5,352 nt of DNA, from the NCBI GenBank assembly GCA_003509805.1, contig DOMV01000360.1, positions 3,213 to 8,564 of the forward strand. The letters are read 5' to 3'. Shown piece by piece: positions 1 to 5,231 of this stretch (its first letter is position 1; every line of letters begins with the position of its first letter). Position numbers and translations under genes: made by a program. This stretch comes from Planctomycetaceae bacterium (GTDB lineage Bacteria; Planctomycetota; Planctomycetia; Pirellulales; Thermoguttaceae). Under the pieces are notes generated by a model. That model saw nothing but the letters and a program-made list of their open reading frames with translations, was not told the DNA's origin and made no database searches.

Positions 1-893
1 CCGAGGAAGGCGCCGATCATGGCCATGAACGTGACGTCGCCGAACCCCATCGCTTCGCGCCGTAGTACCCGACCGGCAATCAGGCGGACGCTCCAGACAA
101 GCCCGCCGCCGACAGCCGTTCCGATAAGGGCCGTGAACAGGGCGTGGGCGCGAAAAAGGTCGCCCGACAGCATTGCCCAGGGAATGAAGACGCTCCCGAG
201 CAGGGCCAGAAAGGCATACCGTTTCGTCGTCGGGCAACGGTGCAGACGCCGCCAAAAAAGCAGCCAGGCTCTCCGAAACCCGAGCCTGCCGTACCAGGTG
301 CGGTTGAGCATCGCGAAACACCAGCCGTACCAGAGCAGGAGGGCGACGACGACCTGGCCCGGCCGTATCGGGACCATCGGGACATGGACGGCGAGATCGC
401 GGGGCGTACACCAGTAAAGGCTGCTTGGAAACAGCACCGGTTGGCCGTCGGAAAGCGGGAAATAATCCGTCGCGGGAAGAAAAACACCAGGCAAAATAAA
501 CGCGATGCAGAGCCCCGCCAGCGTCCCGGAGACGGTCAGGATGTCGGGAATGATCATATCCTCGAAATCGATCAACGTCGCGGCAAGCAGCGCCAGGAAT
601 AAAACAACATGGACGAGAAAGCGTAAAACGAGGGATTCCCGCGGTCCGGCGGCACGGAGCTGCACCTCGGCGGCGATCCCGGCTTGTGCAACCGCCATCC
701 GTTCCTGCGAAAGCATTCGGGCGTCGATTTCCCAACCGTACAACAAGGGCAGAGCGAGCGCACACAGGGCGATCACGCACAATCCGGTCGGGCGCACAAG
801 GGACCGTCGGCGACGTTCCCAACCGAAACGATCGACGAACAGATTGACCCCGATTCCGAGCGGGATTCCAAGCAGGCAGAGACAAAGGTACAT
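1..893 (-). CDS. Prepilin peptidase (type IV leader peptidase, A24 family), 3' end cut by window edge
   Basis: This inner-membrane aspartic protease cleaves the leader peptides of type IV prepilins and type II secretion pseudopilins. The frame reads 297 complete codons from ATG at 893 and is still open at base 1, so the C-terminus lies outside. An in-frame TGA at 903-905 makes 893 the first possible ATG; no good Shine-Dalgarno precedes it. Both catalytic signatures are visible: LIDFEDMIIPD at residues 107-117 (first Asp D109) and GFGD at 283-286 (second Asp D286), followed by the family-typical VTFMAMIGAFL. Likely membrane segments are near residues 1-19, 37-53, 90-108, 118-138, 178-196, 226-244 and 251-273. 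The cytoplasmic CxxC...CxxC zinc motif of the proteobacterial enzymes is absent. The two Asp are 177 residues apart, against about 64 in Vibrio TcpJ, so a large hydrophilic and membrane-containing insertion (roughly 138-250) is present. The family call is strong; the substrate is inferred. Confidence 0.9.
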   Translation of the reverse strand, partial: MYLCLCLLGIPLGIGVNLFVDRFGWERRRRSLVRPTGLCVIALCALALPLLYGWEIDARMLSQERMAVAQAGIAAEVQLRAAGPRESLVLRFLVHVVLFLALLAATLIDFEDMIIPDILTVSGTLAGLCIAFILPGVFLPATDYFPLSDGQPVLFPSSLYWCTPRDLAVHVPMVPIRPGQVVVALLLWYGWCFAMLNRTWYGRLGFRRAWLLFWRRLHRCPTTKRYAFLALLGSVFIPWAMLSGDLFRAHALFTALIGTAVGGGLVWSVRLIAGRVLRREAMGFGDVTFMAMIGAFL

Positions 894-1061
894 TTTTCGA
901 CTTCAACGTTTAACCGCCGGCGCATCAACCCTGTGCCGAGCGGCGCGGTTTCTTTTTGCATTCGGTTTTCAACCTGAAGACCAATATACCTTTCGGAAAC
1001 CGGAGAAGCAATTCCCGCCCGGGTTTCAGTAGATGTTGTCCCACAAGAAGGGAGGCGTTCC
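894..1061. promoter_or_regulatory. Divergent intergenic region between prepilin peptidase and secreted-protein gene
   Basis: Both flanking genes start here and point away from each other, so promoters for each must lie inside or in the adjacent coding sequence. I see no convincing -35/-10 pair. The best rightward candidate is TATACC (985-990), with only weak upstream hexamers (TTGCAT at 956-961, 23 bases away, is too far). AACCGC at 912-917 can pair with GCGGTT at 945-950, and that arm is followed by TCTTTTT (951-957). On the + strand this resembles a weak terminator, but no rightward gene lies upstream. A 6-base palindrome AACGTT sits at 905-910. Confidence 0.4.
1047..1055 (+). promoter_or_regulatory. 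Ribosome binding site of the secreted-protein gene
   Basis: The purine-rich run GAAGGGAGG ends six bases before ATG at 1062, a good Shine-Dalgarno at good spacing. It favours 1062 over the in-frame ATG two codons later (1068) and over any upstream start. Confidence 0.75.
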
Positions 1062-2282
1062 ATGGGAATGCGTGAGCCAAACAAATGGTTCAAATGGTTT
1101 GTACCCTGCCTGATGGGCGTCGCGGGCTTTGTGTCGCCGGTTGCGGCCCACGCGGCGGACACAGCCTTGCAGGACAAGGCCGTGGCAGACAAGGCTGTGG
1201 AAGATAAAATCGTGGCGGACAAGGTCACGCAAATCATGCCGACCGGGGCGGTTCCGGTTCCGGTTTCGGAGTATGTTTTGAAGGGCGACGTCGCGCTGAT
1301 GATCCAAACTTCCGAGGTGTTGAACCGGAACACAAACAAGCGTGCGTCAAAATCCGTGACTTGGCAACAAGTCGGCATCGGCGACGATGTTGCGGACGAT
1401 GTTGCGCAAAACGGTATGACGATCCTCATGCCCCGCGAGTTTTTGCAGCAATTTCCAAAACCGTATGGCCGGTTTCCCGATACCACGGGTAAAAAGGAAA
1501 CGTATTTTCTGCTCTCGTTCAACGACGCGGGCGAATCGTATACGCAAACGCTCTCCGTATTGAAATACGACGCTCGAAACCGAATCGGGGTCTTGGCCTA
1601 TCCCGAGCTTTCGACGATGCGATACGCATTCAAATACGCCGAAAACAAGGACCGCGACGAACCCGAGGCGGTCAAATTGGTGCTCTATAATTATCGGCAG
1701 AAGCAAAAAGCGATTGAAATCGCCGATCTCAAATGTGAATACGAGAAAGGAAAACTCGTACGATATGTCGGCAAGCAAGACGCCTTTTTTTTTGGAAATG
1801 AATACGTGAAAACCGAGTTTTCGTACGATGAAAACGGTTTTCTTACGTCCATGACATCGTTCGACGATCCCGCTGAACACGAACCGGACCACGTTCAATC
1901 GTACAAGAATTATGAATGCGATAATCGTGGAAACTGGACACGCCGGGATGTGTTTATCGACGAACAAGCGCGCGGCACGGAAACACGCGAACTTTTTTAC
2001 GCCGGTGACACGCTGCCGGCCGGTGTGGAACAGTCGCCGGAGCCGGAAAACCCGGAAACGCAACGCGAACTCACCGGGCAATGGTGCGAAAGAATCAACT
2101 ACAGCACATTTGAAAGATTATCCGAGCGTTTTGGACGAGAGGCTGTGTTGGAAACGATGCCGGAAGCGACCTTCGCACGGTTAATGGTCCTTCGCGACCC
2201 CGGGACGATTGCCCGGCTCATTGATGTTTCGTTGACCTGCCAATCGCTGGAAGAATTCAAACAGGCCCTGCCGGAAAAATAG
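1062..2282 (+). CDS. Secreted protein of unknown function with YD/RHS-like motifs
   Basis: I do not recognise this 406-residue protein as a named family. The N-terminus is a classic Sec signal peptide: a basic start with KWFKWF, a hydrophobic core at about 14-29, and an A-H-A cleavage motif (residues 29-31), so the mature protein would begin near A32 and act outside the cytoplasm. There is no lipobox. The mature N-terminus holds a short tandem repeat, DKAVA-DKAVE-DKIVA-DKV (38-55). The central part is rich in charged and aromatic residues, with degenerate YD-type motifs: YDARNRIGVLAY (169-180), YDENGFLTSM (255-264) and CDNRGNWTRR (286-295). These recall RHS/YD-repeat or beta-strand-repeat surface proteins, but are too few to assign that family. 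The C-terminal 70 residues look helical. A nine-T run (1785-1793) lies in the middle of the frame. A strong ribosome binding site supports the start. The gene stands alone and converges on rpoD. Confidence 0.8.
   Translation: MGMREPNKWFKWFVPCLMGVAGFVSPVAAHAADTALQDKAVADKAVEDKIVADKVTQIMPTGAVPVPVSEYVLKGDVALMIQTSEVLNRNTNKRASKSVTWQQVGIGDDVADDVAQNGMTILMPREFLQQFPKPYGRFPDTTGKKETYFLLSFNDAGESYTQTLSVLKYDARNRIGVLAYPELSTMRYAFKYAENKDRDEPEAVKLVLYNYRQKQKAIEIADLKCEYEKGKLVRYVGKQDAFFFGNEYVKTEFSYDENGFLTSMTSFDDPAEHEPDHVQSYKNYECDNRGNWTRRDVFIDEQARGTETRELFYAGDTLPAGVEQSPEPENPETQRELTGQWCERINYSTFERLSERFGREAVLETMPEATFARLMVLRDPGTIARLIDVSLTCQSLEEFKQALPEK
1173..1226 (+). repeat. In-frame 15-base tandem repeat (DKxVx, 3.6 units)
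   Basis: Three full 15-base units (1173-1187, 1188-1202, 1203-1217) and a nine-base partial unit encode DKAVA, DKAVE, DKIVA and DKV, just after the predicted signal peptide. The units differ mostly at synonymous or conservative positions. The alternating charged and hydrophobic pattern suggests a short amphipathic or linker segment. Confidence 0.7.
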
Positions 2283-2309
2283 ACCGATCAACGCCCACCT
2301 CCTCCCCGA

Positions 2310-2333
2310 CCCTCCCCCGCAAGCAGGAGAGGG
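2310..2333. terminator. Imperfect G/C-rich hairpin between convergent genes
   Basis: CCCTC (2310-2314) pairs with GAGGG (2329-2333), with further pairs inside interrupted by two mismatches, around a CAAG-type loop. It lies 28 bases after the secreted-protein stop and 55 bases beyond the rpoD stop, in the only gap shared by both 3' ends. It could slow or end transcription from either side, but neither strand shows a following T-run, so a typical intrinsic terminator is not demonstrated. Its composition also resembles short palindromic REP-type intergenic repeats. Confidence 0.35.
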
Positions 2334-2387
2334 CATTGTGAAATCGCCAAGGCGGTGCGTTCTTACGAGGCCATGCTGTCAGGACGG

Positions 2388-3950
2388 TCAGTCGAGAAAA
2401 CCGACGAGTTCCTGACTGCGGCCCGGTTGTTGCAATTTCCGAACCGCTTTCGCTTCGATTTGGCGAATACGCTCCCGGGTGACCTTGAAGATGTGGCCGA
2501 CCTCCTCCAAGGTGTAACTGTAACCGTCGCCGAGCCCGTATCGCAATTTGATGATCTCGCGTTCCCGGTAGCTGAGCGTTTTCAGGACGGCCGTGATCCG
2601 GTTGCGGAGCATCTCCTGGGTCGCCCCGATCGCCGGGTTTTCAGCCGTTCCATCCGGCAGCAGGTCGCCGAAATGACTGTCCTCGCTGTTGCCGACCGGG
2701 CGGTCCAAACTGATCGGAAAACGGTTCATGGCCAGAATCCGCCGCGTCTCGTCCACTTGGGCGCTGGCGGCCTCGGCGGTTTCCTCGATGGTCGGTTCCC
2801 GGCCGAATTCCTGCAACAGTTTGCGTGAAACGTTCCGCATTTTGGACATCGTTTCGACCATGTGGACCGGGATGCGGATCGTCCGGCTCTGGTCCGCGAC
2901 CGCCCGGGTAATCGCCTGTCGAATCCACCATGTCGCATAAGTGCAGAACTTGAAACCGCGGCGATATTCGAATTTATCGACCGCCCGCATGAGGCCGGCG
3001 TTGCCTTCCTGGATCAGGTCGAGGAAACTCAATCCGCGATTGCGGTATTTTTTCGCAATGGAAACGACCAAACGCAGGTTTCCTTCCGAAAGTCCCCGCT
3101 TGGCTTCCTGGTATCGGGCGAAAAGTTCCTTGACGTATTTGATCCGGTTCCGCAAACTAGTCGGCGTTTCCTGCGTCAATTGCAGGATATTACGGTATTC
3201 CGTAACCCAGGGCTCGCGCTCGTACTCGGGCCGGCCGCTCGATTTATGCTCACGAATGCGCTGGGAAAGCTCATCGACACGGCGGCTGAACTCTTCCAGC
3301 GTCGTAATCATGGTCTCGATCCGCTGCGTCCGGAGGCCGAGTTCTTCGATCAATCGGACGGCGCGGCGCCGGCTGCGACCGAGACGCGACCAAGCCATGC
3401 GCCGCTCTTCCGGAGCACGCGATTTGCCGGTGGCGACCCGATAGTCACGCCGGTTGCGCCGTACCATGCGTTCGAGCGAAGCAAGATTCAGGGGAAAACG
3501 CCCCATGATCTGCACTTTTTCAAGCGAATCGGTGACCGAAACCTGGACGGTCCTGTCGAACGGAAGTTCATTATGGTGAACCCGTTTGAGCGTTCTCACC
3601 GCATGTTGGAGCACGTAATCACATTCGAGCAGTTTGGCACGAAATTTGCGGCGAGAGGTCTCGATCTGCCGGGCCAACGCGATTTCACGTTGCCGGGTCA
3701 AAAGCGGAATCTCGCCCATTTGAGTCAGGTACATGCGGACCGGGTCGTCCGACCAAGTCTCCCCGACTTCCAACTTCAACAGCTCCTCCTCCAGGACGCT
3801 GGCATCATCGTCATCCTCGTCGGCAAGGAGACATTCGTCGATTTCCACATCGTCAAGATCGATGACCTCGTCGTCTTCAAGAACGATTTCCTCCTCGTCC
3901 TGCGCGAGCGTATCGTCGAATTCGTCCATCAAACCATCGGCGTCGTACAA
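2388..3950 (-). CDS. rpoD: Housekeeping RNA polymerase sigma-70 factor (RpoD/SigA), planctomycete type
   Basis: The primary sigma factor directs RNA polymerase to -10/-35 promoters. From the TTG start the protein has 520 residues: an acidic tract (about 8-62); region 1.2 (68-97, DDPVRMYLTQMGEIPLLTR); a basic non-conserved spacer (about 98-285); region 2 (291-356), with RLVVSIAKKYRNRGL, the core-binding LDLIQEGNAGLMRAVDKF and the -10-reading YATWWIRQAITRA (Q345, T348); region 3 (357-395); the 3.2 finger around SLDRPVGNSEDSHFGDLLPDG (412-432); and region 4 (448-509), with the -35-binding helix-turn-helix ending VTRERIRQIEAKAVRKL. Canonical region 1.1 is not recognisable; the acidic tract takes its place. 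Start choice: AGGAGA at 3957-3962 lies seven bases before TTG 3950, whereas the first ATG (3929, MDEFDD, 513 residues) has no ribosome binding site at useful spacing. The frame stays open to 4019, but nothing upstream looks sigma-like. A long open frame on the opposite strand is a shadow. Confidence 0.93.
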   Translation of the reverse strand: MYDADGLMDEFDDTLAQDEEEIVLEDDEVIDLDDVEIDECLLADEDDDDASVLEEELLKLEVGETWSDDPVRMYLTQMGEIPLLTRQREIALARQIETSRRKFRAKLLECDYVLQHAVRTLKRVHHNELPFDRTVQVSVTDSLEKVQIMGRFPLNLASLERMVRRNRRDYRVATGKSRAPEERRMAWSRLGRSRRRAVRLIEELGLRTQRIETMITTLEEFSRRVDELSQRIREHKSSGRPEYEREPWVTEYRNILQLTQETPTSLRNRIKYVKELFARYQEAKRGLSEGNLRLVVSIAKKYRNRGLSFLDLIQEGNAGLMRAVDKFEYRRGFKFCTYATWWIRQAITRAVADQSRTIRIPVHMVETMSKMRNVSRKLLQEFGREPTIEETAEAASAQVDETRRILAMNRFPISLDRPVGNSEDSHFGDLLPDGTAENPAIGATQEMLRNRITAVLKTLSYREREIIKLRYGLGDGYSYTLEEVGHIFKVTRERIRQIEAKAVRKLQQPGRSQELVGFLD

Positions 3951-3956
3951 AACAAT

Positions 3957-3962
3957 TCTCCT
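3957..3962 (-). promoter_or_regulatory. Ribosome binding site that favours a TTG start for rpoD
   Basis: On the minus strand, AGGAGA is followed by ATTGTT and then TTG (3950). That is ideal Shine-Dalgarno spacing. The same site is about 28 bases from ATG 3929, too far to serve it. Confidence 0.6.
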
Positions 3963-4078
3963 GTATGCTGGATTGTTTCGTGGATGTCCCGGAGCACATC
4001 CAGAACCCGGAAAGCACAATCGTGACCGATTTGCTCGTTTTTCGATTGACTCCGGGTCGTCTCTTGTATGGTTTTCCT

Positions 4079-4093
4079 ACGCTTTGCCGCCCC
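4079..4093 (+). repeat. 15-base module gamma, copy 1
   Basis: ACGCTTTGCCGCCCC matches 5095-5109 at 14 of 15 positions. Read on the + strand both give ALPP (YALPPPEK here, CALPPRK in the second copy). It lies 37 bases before repeat copy A. The match is short, so chance is not excluded. Confidence 0.4.
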
Positions 4094-4129
4094 CTGAAAA
4101 ACAACACCGTCCTTCGGGATGACGGCATC

Positions 4130-4291
4130 TATACCGTAAACGGCATGATAATCCTCCCGCAAACAATCGCCTGCCGCTCGAATGATCCGCATAAACGCTT
4201 ACATTAACAAAAGTTGCAGCAAGTGAGTGCGGCAAGCAGGCTTGACCAAATGTCCGTTTTCATCGCGTTTCCAGTACATACGGTAAACGGG
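4130..4291 (+). repeat. Dispersed repeat, copy A
   Basis: This copy aligns with 4856-5019. Block 1 (4151-4188) matches 4877-4914 at 34 of 38 bases, all four differences being transitions. Block 2 (4226-4273) matches 4953-5000 at 44 of 48, including 25 identical bases (4249-4273). The blocks are 37 bases apart here and 38 in copy B, so they moved as one unit. On the + strand block 1 and its left flank read YTVNGMIILPQTIACRSNDP and stop at TAA 4205-4207. Block 2, in the same frame, reads SAASRLDQMSVFIAFP and runs on into HTVNG. The other strand of block 2 reads WKRDENGH. An inverted repeat links the blocks: GCCTGCCGC (4169-4177) and GCGGCAAGC (4229-4237), one mismatch. No start codon, ribosome binding site or known family supports a working gene, so I call it a repeat of unknown nature. 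Confidence 0.8.
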
Positions 4292-4532
4292 ATTACATGG
4301 TGTGTTCAGGCACAACAGCCGGATGTGGGGAGTACGCGCCTCCATGTCGGTAGTGTTCGCGATCCGGTCACTGCGCCGCGATTGTTCCCGGCTTTTCGTT
4401 TTGGGCATTTTCCGCCCGTTCGCGGCCTGCCACACGATCCGTTCGCCTCGCCTTTCTTCCGTGTCTGCTTACGCGCCGTCCATTGATACGCTCCCGATGC
4501 GCAAAAGTTCGGATGGAAGGCACCTATTACCG

Positions 4533-4580
4533 AAAATTGTATTCGCCCGGCGTGAACGTCTCCGCCCGACAGACAATTTT
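4533..4580. repeat. Inverted repeat AAAATTGT / ACAATTTT
   Basis: Perfect eight-base arms at 4533-4540 and 4573-4580 flank a 32-base spacer that itself contains CGCCCG twice (4544-4549 and 4563-4568). The A- and T-rich arms could form a weak hairpin ending in four Ts. No gene end lies upstream, so a terminator role is not supported. Confidence 0.35.
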
Positions 4581-4603
4581 AACTCATAAACTGGGATCAG
4601 GTC

Positions 4604-4798
4604 ATGCTTGAAAGTTATTTGGAAAAATATTCCGCCTTGCAAAAACAGGAAGAATCGGCGGCGCAGAATAAGCAGGCAAAATATCGGCGTGTTCCAAGTT
4701 GTACAGTGCTTAAAATCGGAAATTCCAATCTGACAAACGGGAACACAGCCTATGGGTTTCCCGACGGCGGCAACGTGCAAGTTTCTTTGCAAGCATAG
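4604..4798 (+). CDS. Possible small protein, 64 residues, no known family
   Basis: The frame begins MLESYLEKYSALQKQEE and its first 30 residues look like a charged, Gln- and Lys-rich helix. The rest (CTVLKIGNSNLTNG to VQVSLQA) is less typical. Only a poor ribosome binding site precedes ATG: GGGA seven bases away, and AGG two bases away. It sits alone between two repeat copies. It may be a small orphan gene, the start of a broken gene, or a chance frame; I favour the last two slightly. Confidence 0.25.
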   Translation: MLESYLEKYSALQKQEESAAQNKQAKYRRVPSCTVLKIGNSNLTNGNTAYGFPDGGNVQVSLQA

Positions 4799-4843
4799 AG
4801 AAGATCGACAGATAGGGCGAGGGTTACTCACCTCGGATAACAC

Positions 4844-4885
4844 CGGGAGGATTGATATTTTTCGAACGGTACGACAATCCTCCCG
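4844..4885. repeat. Perfect 11-base inverted repeat CGGGAGGATTG / CAATCCTCCCG
   Basis: Arms at 4844-4854 and 4875-4885 are exact reverse complements with a 20-base spacer holding the palindrome TTCGAA (4861-4866). The right arm is the left edge of conserved block 1 of repeat copy B. The matching left arm is missing from copy A, so the hairpin is specific to this copy. Confidence 0.6.
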
Positions 4886-5019
4886 CGAACAACCGCTTGC
4901 CGCTCGAACGATCCATTTAAGCACTTGTCTGAAAAGATGTTAAAGGCGATCTAGTGCGGCAGGCAGACTGGACCGAATGTCCGTTTTCATCGCGTTTCCA
5001 ACGTACCCGCAGTCAACCG
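4856..5019 (+). repeat. Dispersed repeat, copy B
   Basis: This is the second copy of the element at 4130-4291. On the + strand 4856-4927 reads YFSNG-TT-ILPRTTACRSNDP-FKHL, aligning without gaps over 24 codons to copy A: 53 of 72 bases and 16 of 24 residues identical, six codons differing synonymously. Its frame is bounded by TGA 4853-4855 and TAG 4952-4954. Block 2 (4953-5000) reads SAAGRLDRMSVFIAFP but is shifted by one base relative to block 1, unlike copy A, because the spacer is one base longer. Similarity fades after 5000 through GTACCCGCAGTCAACCGGG. The inverted repeat linking the blocks is kept: GCTTGCCGC (4895-4903) with GCGGCAGGC (4956-4964), one G-T pair. It is probably non-functional as one gene. 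Confidence 0.8.
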
Positions 5020-5094
5020 GGCTCTCCACCGTATTCGGGAAACACTCGACGGTCTCCGGTACAAAAAGCGTCAAGGACCACCGAGAGCTTCGCT

Positions 5095-5109
5095 GCGCTT
5101 TGCCGCCCC
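5095..5109 (+). repeat. 15-base module gamma, copy 2
   Basis: GCGCTTTGCCGCCCC matches 4079-4093 at 14 of 15 bases. Here the module follows block 2 in the frame that reads MSVFIAFP (4977 onward), giving RCALPPRKLPC. In copy A it precedes block 1. Confidence 0.4.
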
Positions 5110-5191
5110 GCAAGCTCCCCTGCTTAAACGAATACAATCGTAATTATAGCGTTGTCTTGACAAAAAATCCAGAGAAAAGCCCAAAAAAAGG

Positions 5192-5210
5192 ATGAAAAAG
5201 CGGTTTTCAT
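5192..5210. repeat. Perfect inverted repeat ATGAAAA-5-TTTTCAT
   Basis: Seven-base arms (5192-5198 and 5204-5210) surround AGCGG. The right arm overlaps TTTTCA (5204-5209), which is 16 bases from a consensus TATAAT (5226-5231). The layout could be an operator across a promoter, or a small hairpin; no start codon with a good ribosome binding site follows to settle it. Confidence 0.4.
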
Positions 5211-5231
5211 TGGAAATCGTGAGAATATAAT
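5204..5231 (+). promoter_or_regulatory. Possible rightward promoter (TTTTCA - 16 - TATAAT)
   Basis: The -10 hexamer is a perfect TATAAT (5226-5231), and TTTTCA matches four of six -35 consensus positions at 16-base spacing. The region is A+T-rich, which raises the chance of a random match. Any gene it serves would start beyond about 5238, in or past the right edge. Confidence 0.3.

Noticed and set aside
19..1032. Several + strand and minus-strand frames of 90-175 codons over 1-1032
   Set aside because: They are in other frames of the prepilin peptidase gene, are Arg- and Pro-rich, and have no recognisable features. The catalytic motifs fix the real frame.
773..2081. Long minus-strand open frames (to 249 codons) across the secreted-protein gene
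   Set aside because: The + strand has a strong ribosome binding site, a signal peptide and protein-like composition. The minus frames lack these and overlap each other and the prepilin peptidase start.
2862..4025. A 387-codon open frame on the + strand opposite rpoD
   Set aside because: It is a shadow. The minus strand encodes a full sigma-70 factor with all regions in order, and the + strand translation has no recognisable family. Long antisense frames are expected in G+C-rich codon usage.
4199..4435. A 78-codon minus-strand frame ending in WKRDENGHLVKPACR
   Set aside because: It looks partly protein-like, and WKRDENGH recurs in copy B, but there is no ribosome binding site. In copy B the same frame is closed by a stop about five codons upstream of the motif. 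I treat it as part of the repeat rather than a gene.
4151..5000. CRISPR-like direct repeats
   Set aside because: There are only two full copies, more than 700 bases apart, with diverged sequence and no regular short spacers; no cas gene is present.
5157..5162. Consensus TTGACA as a -35 box
   Set aside because: No acceptable -10 hexamer lies 15-19 bases downstream; that stretch is C- and A-rich (around CCCAAA).
5143..5163. Minus-strand TATAAT (5148-5143) with TTGTCA upstream as a promoter
   Set aside because: The spacing between the hexamers is only nine bases, and no gene follows on that strand.
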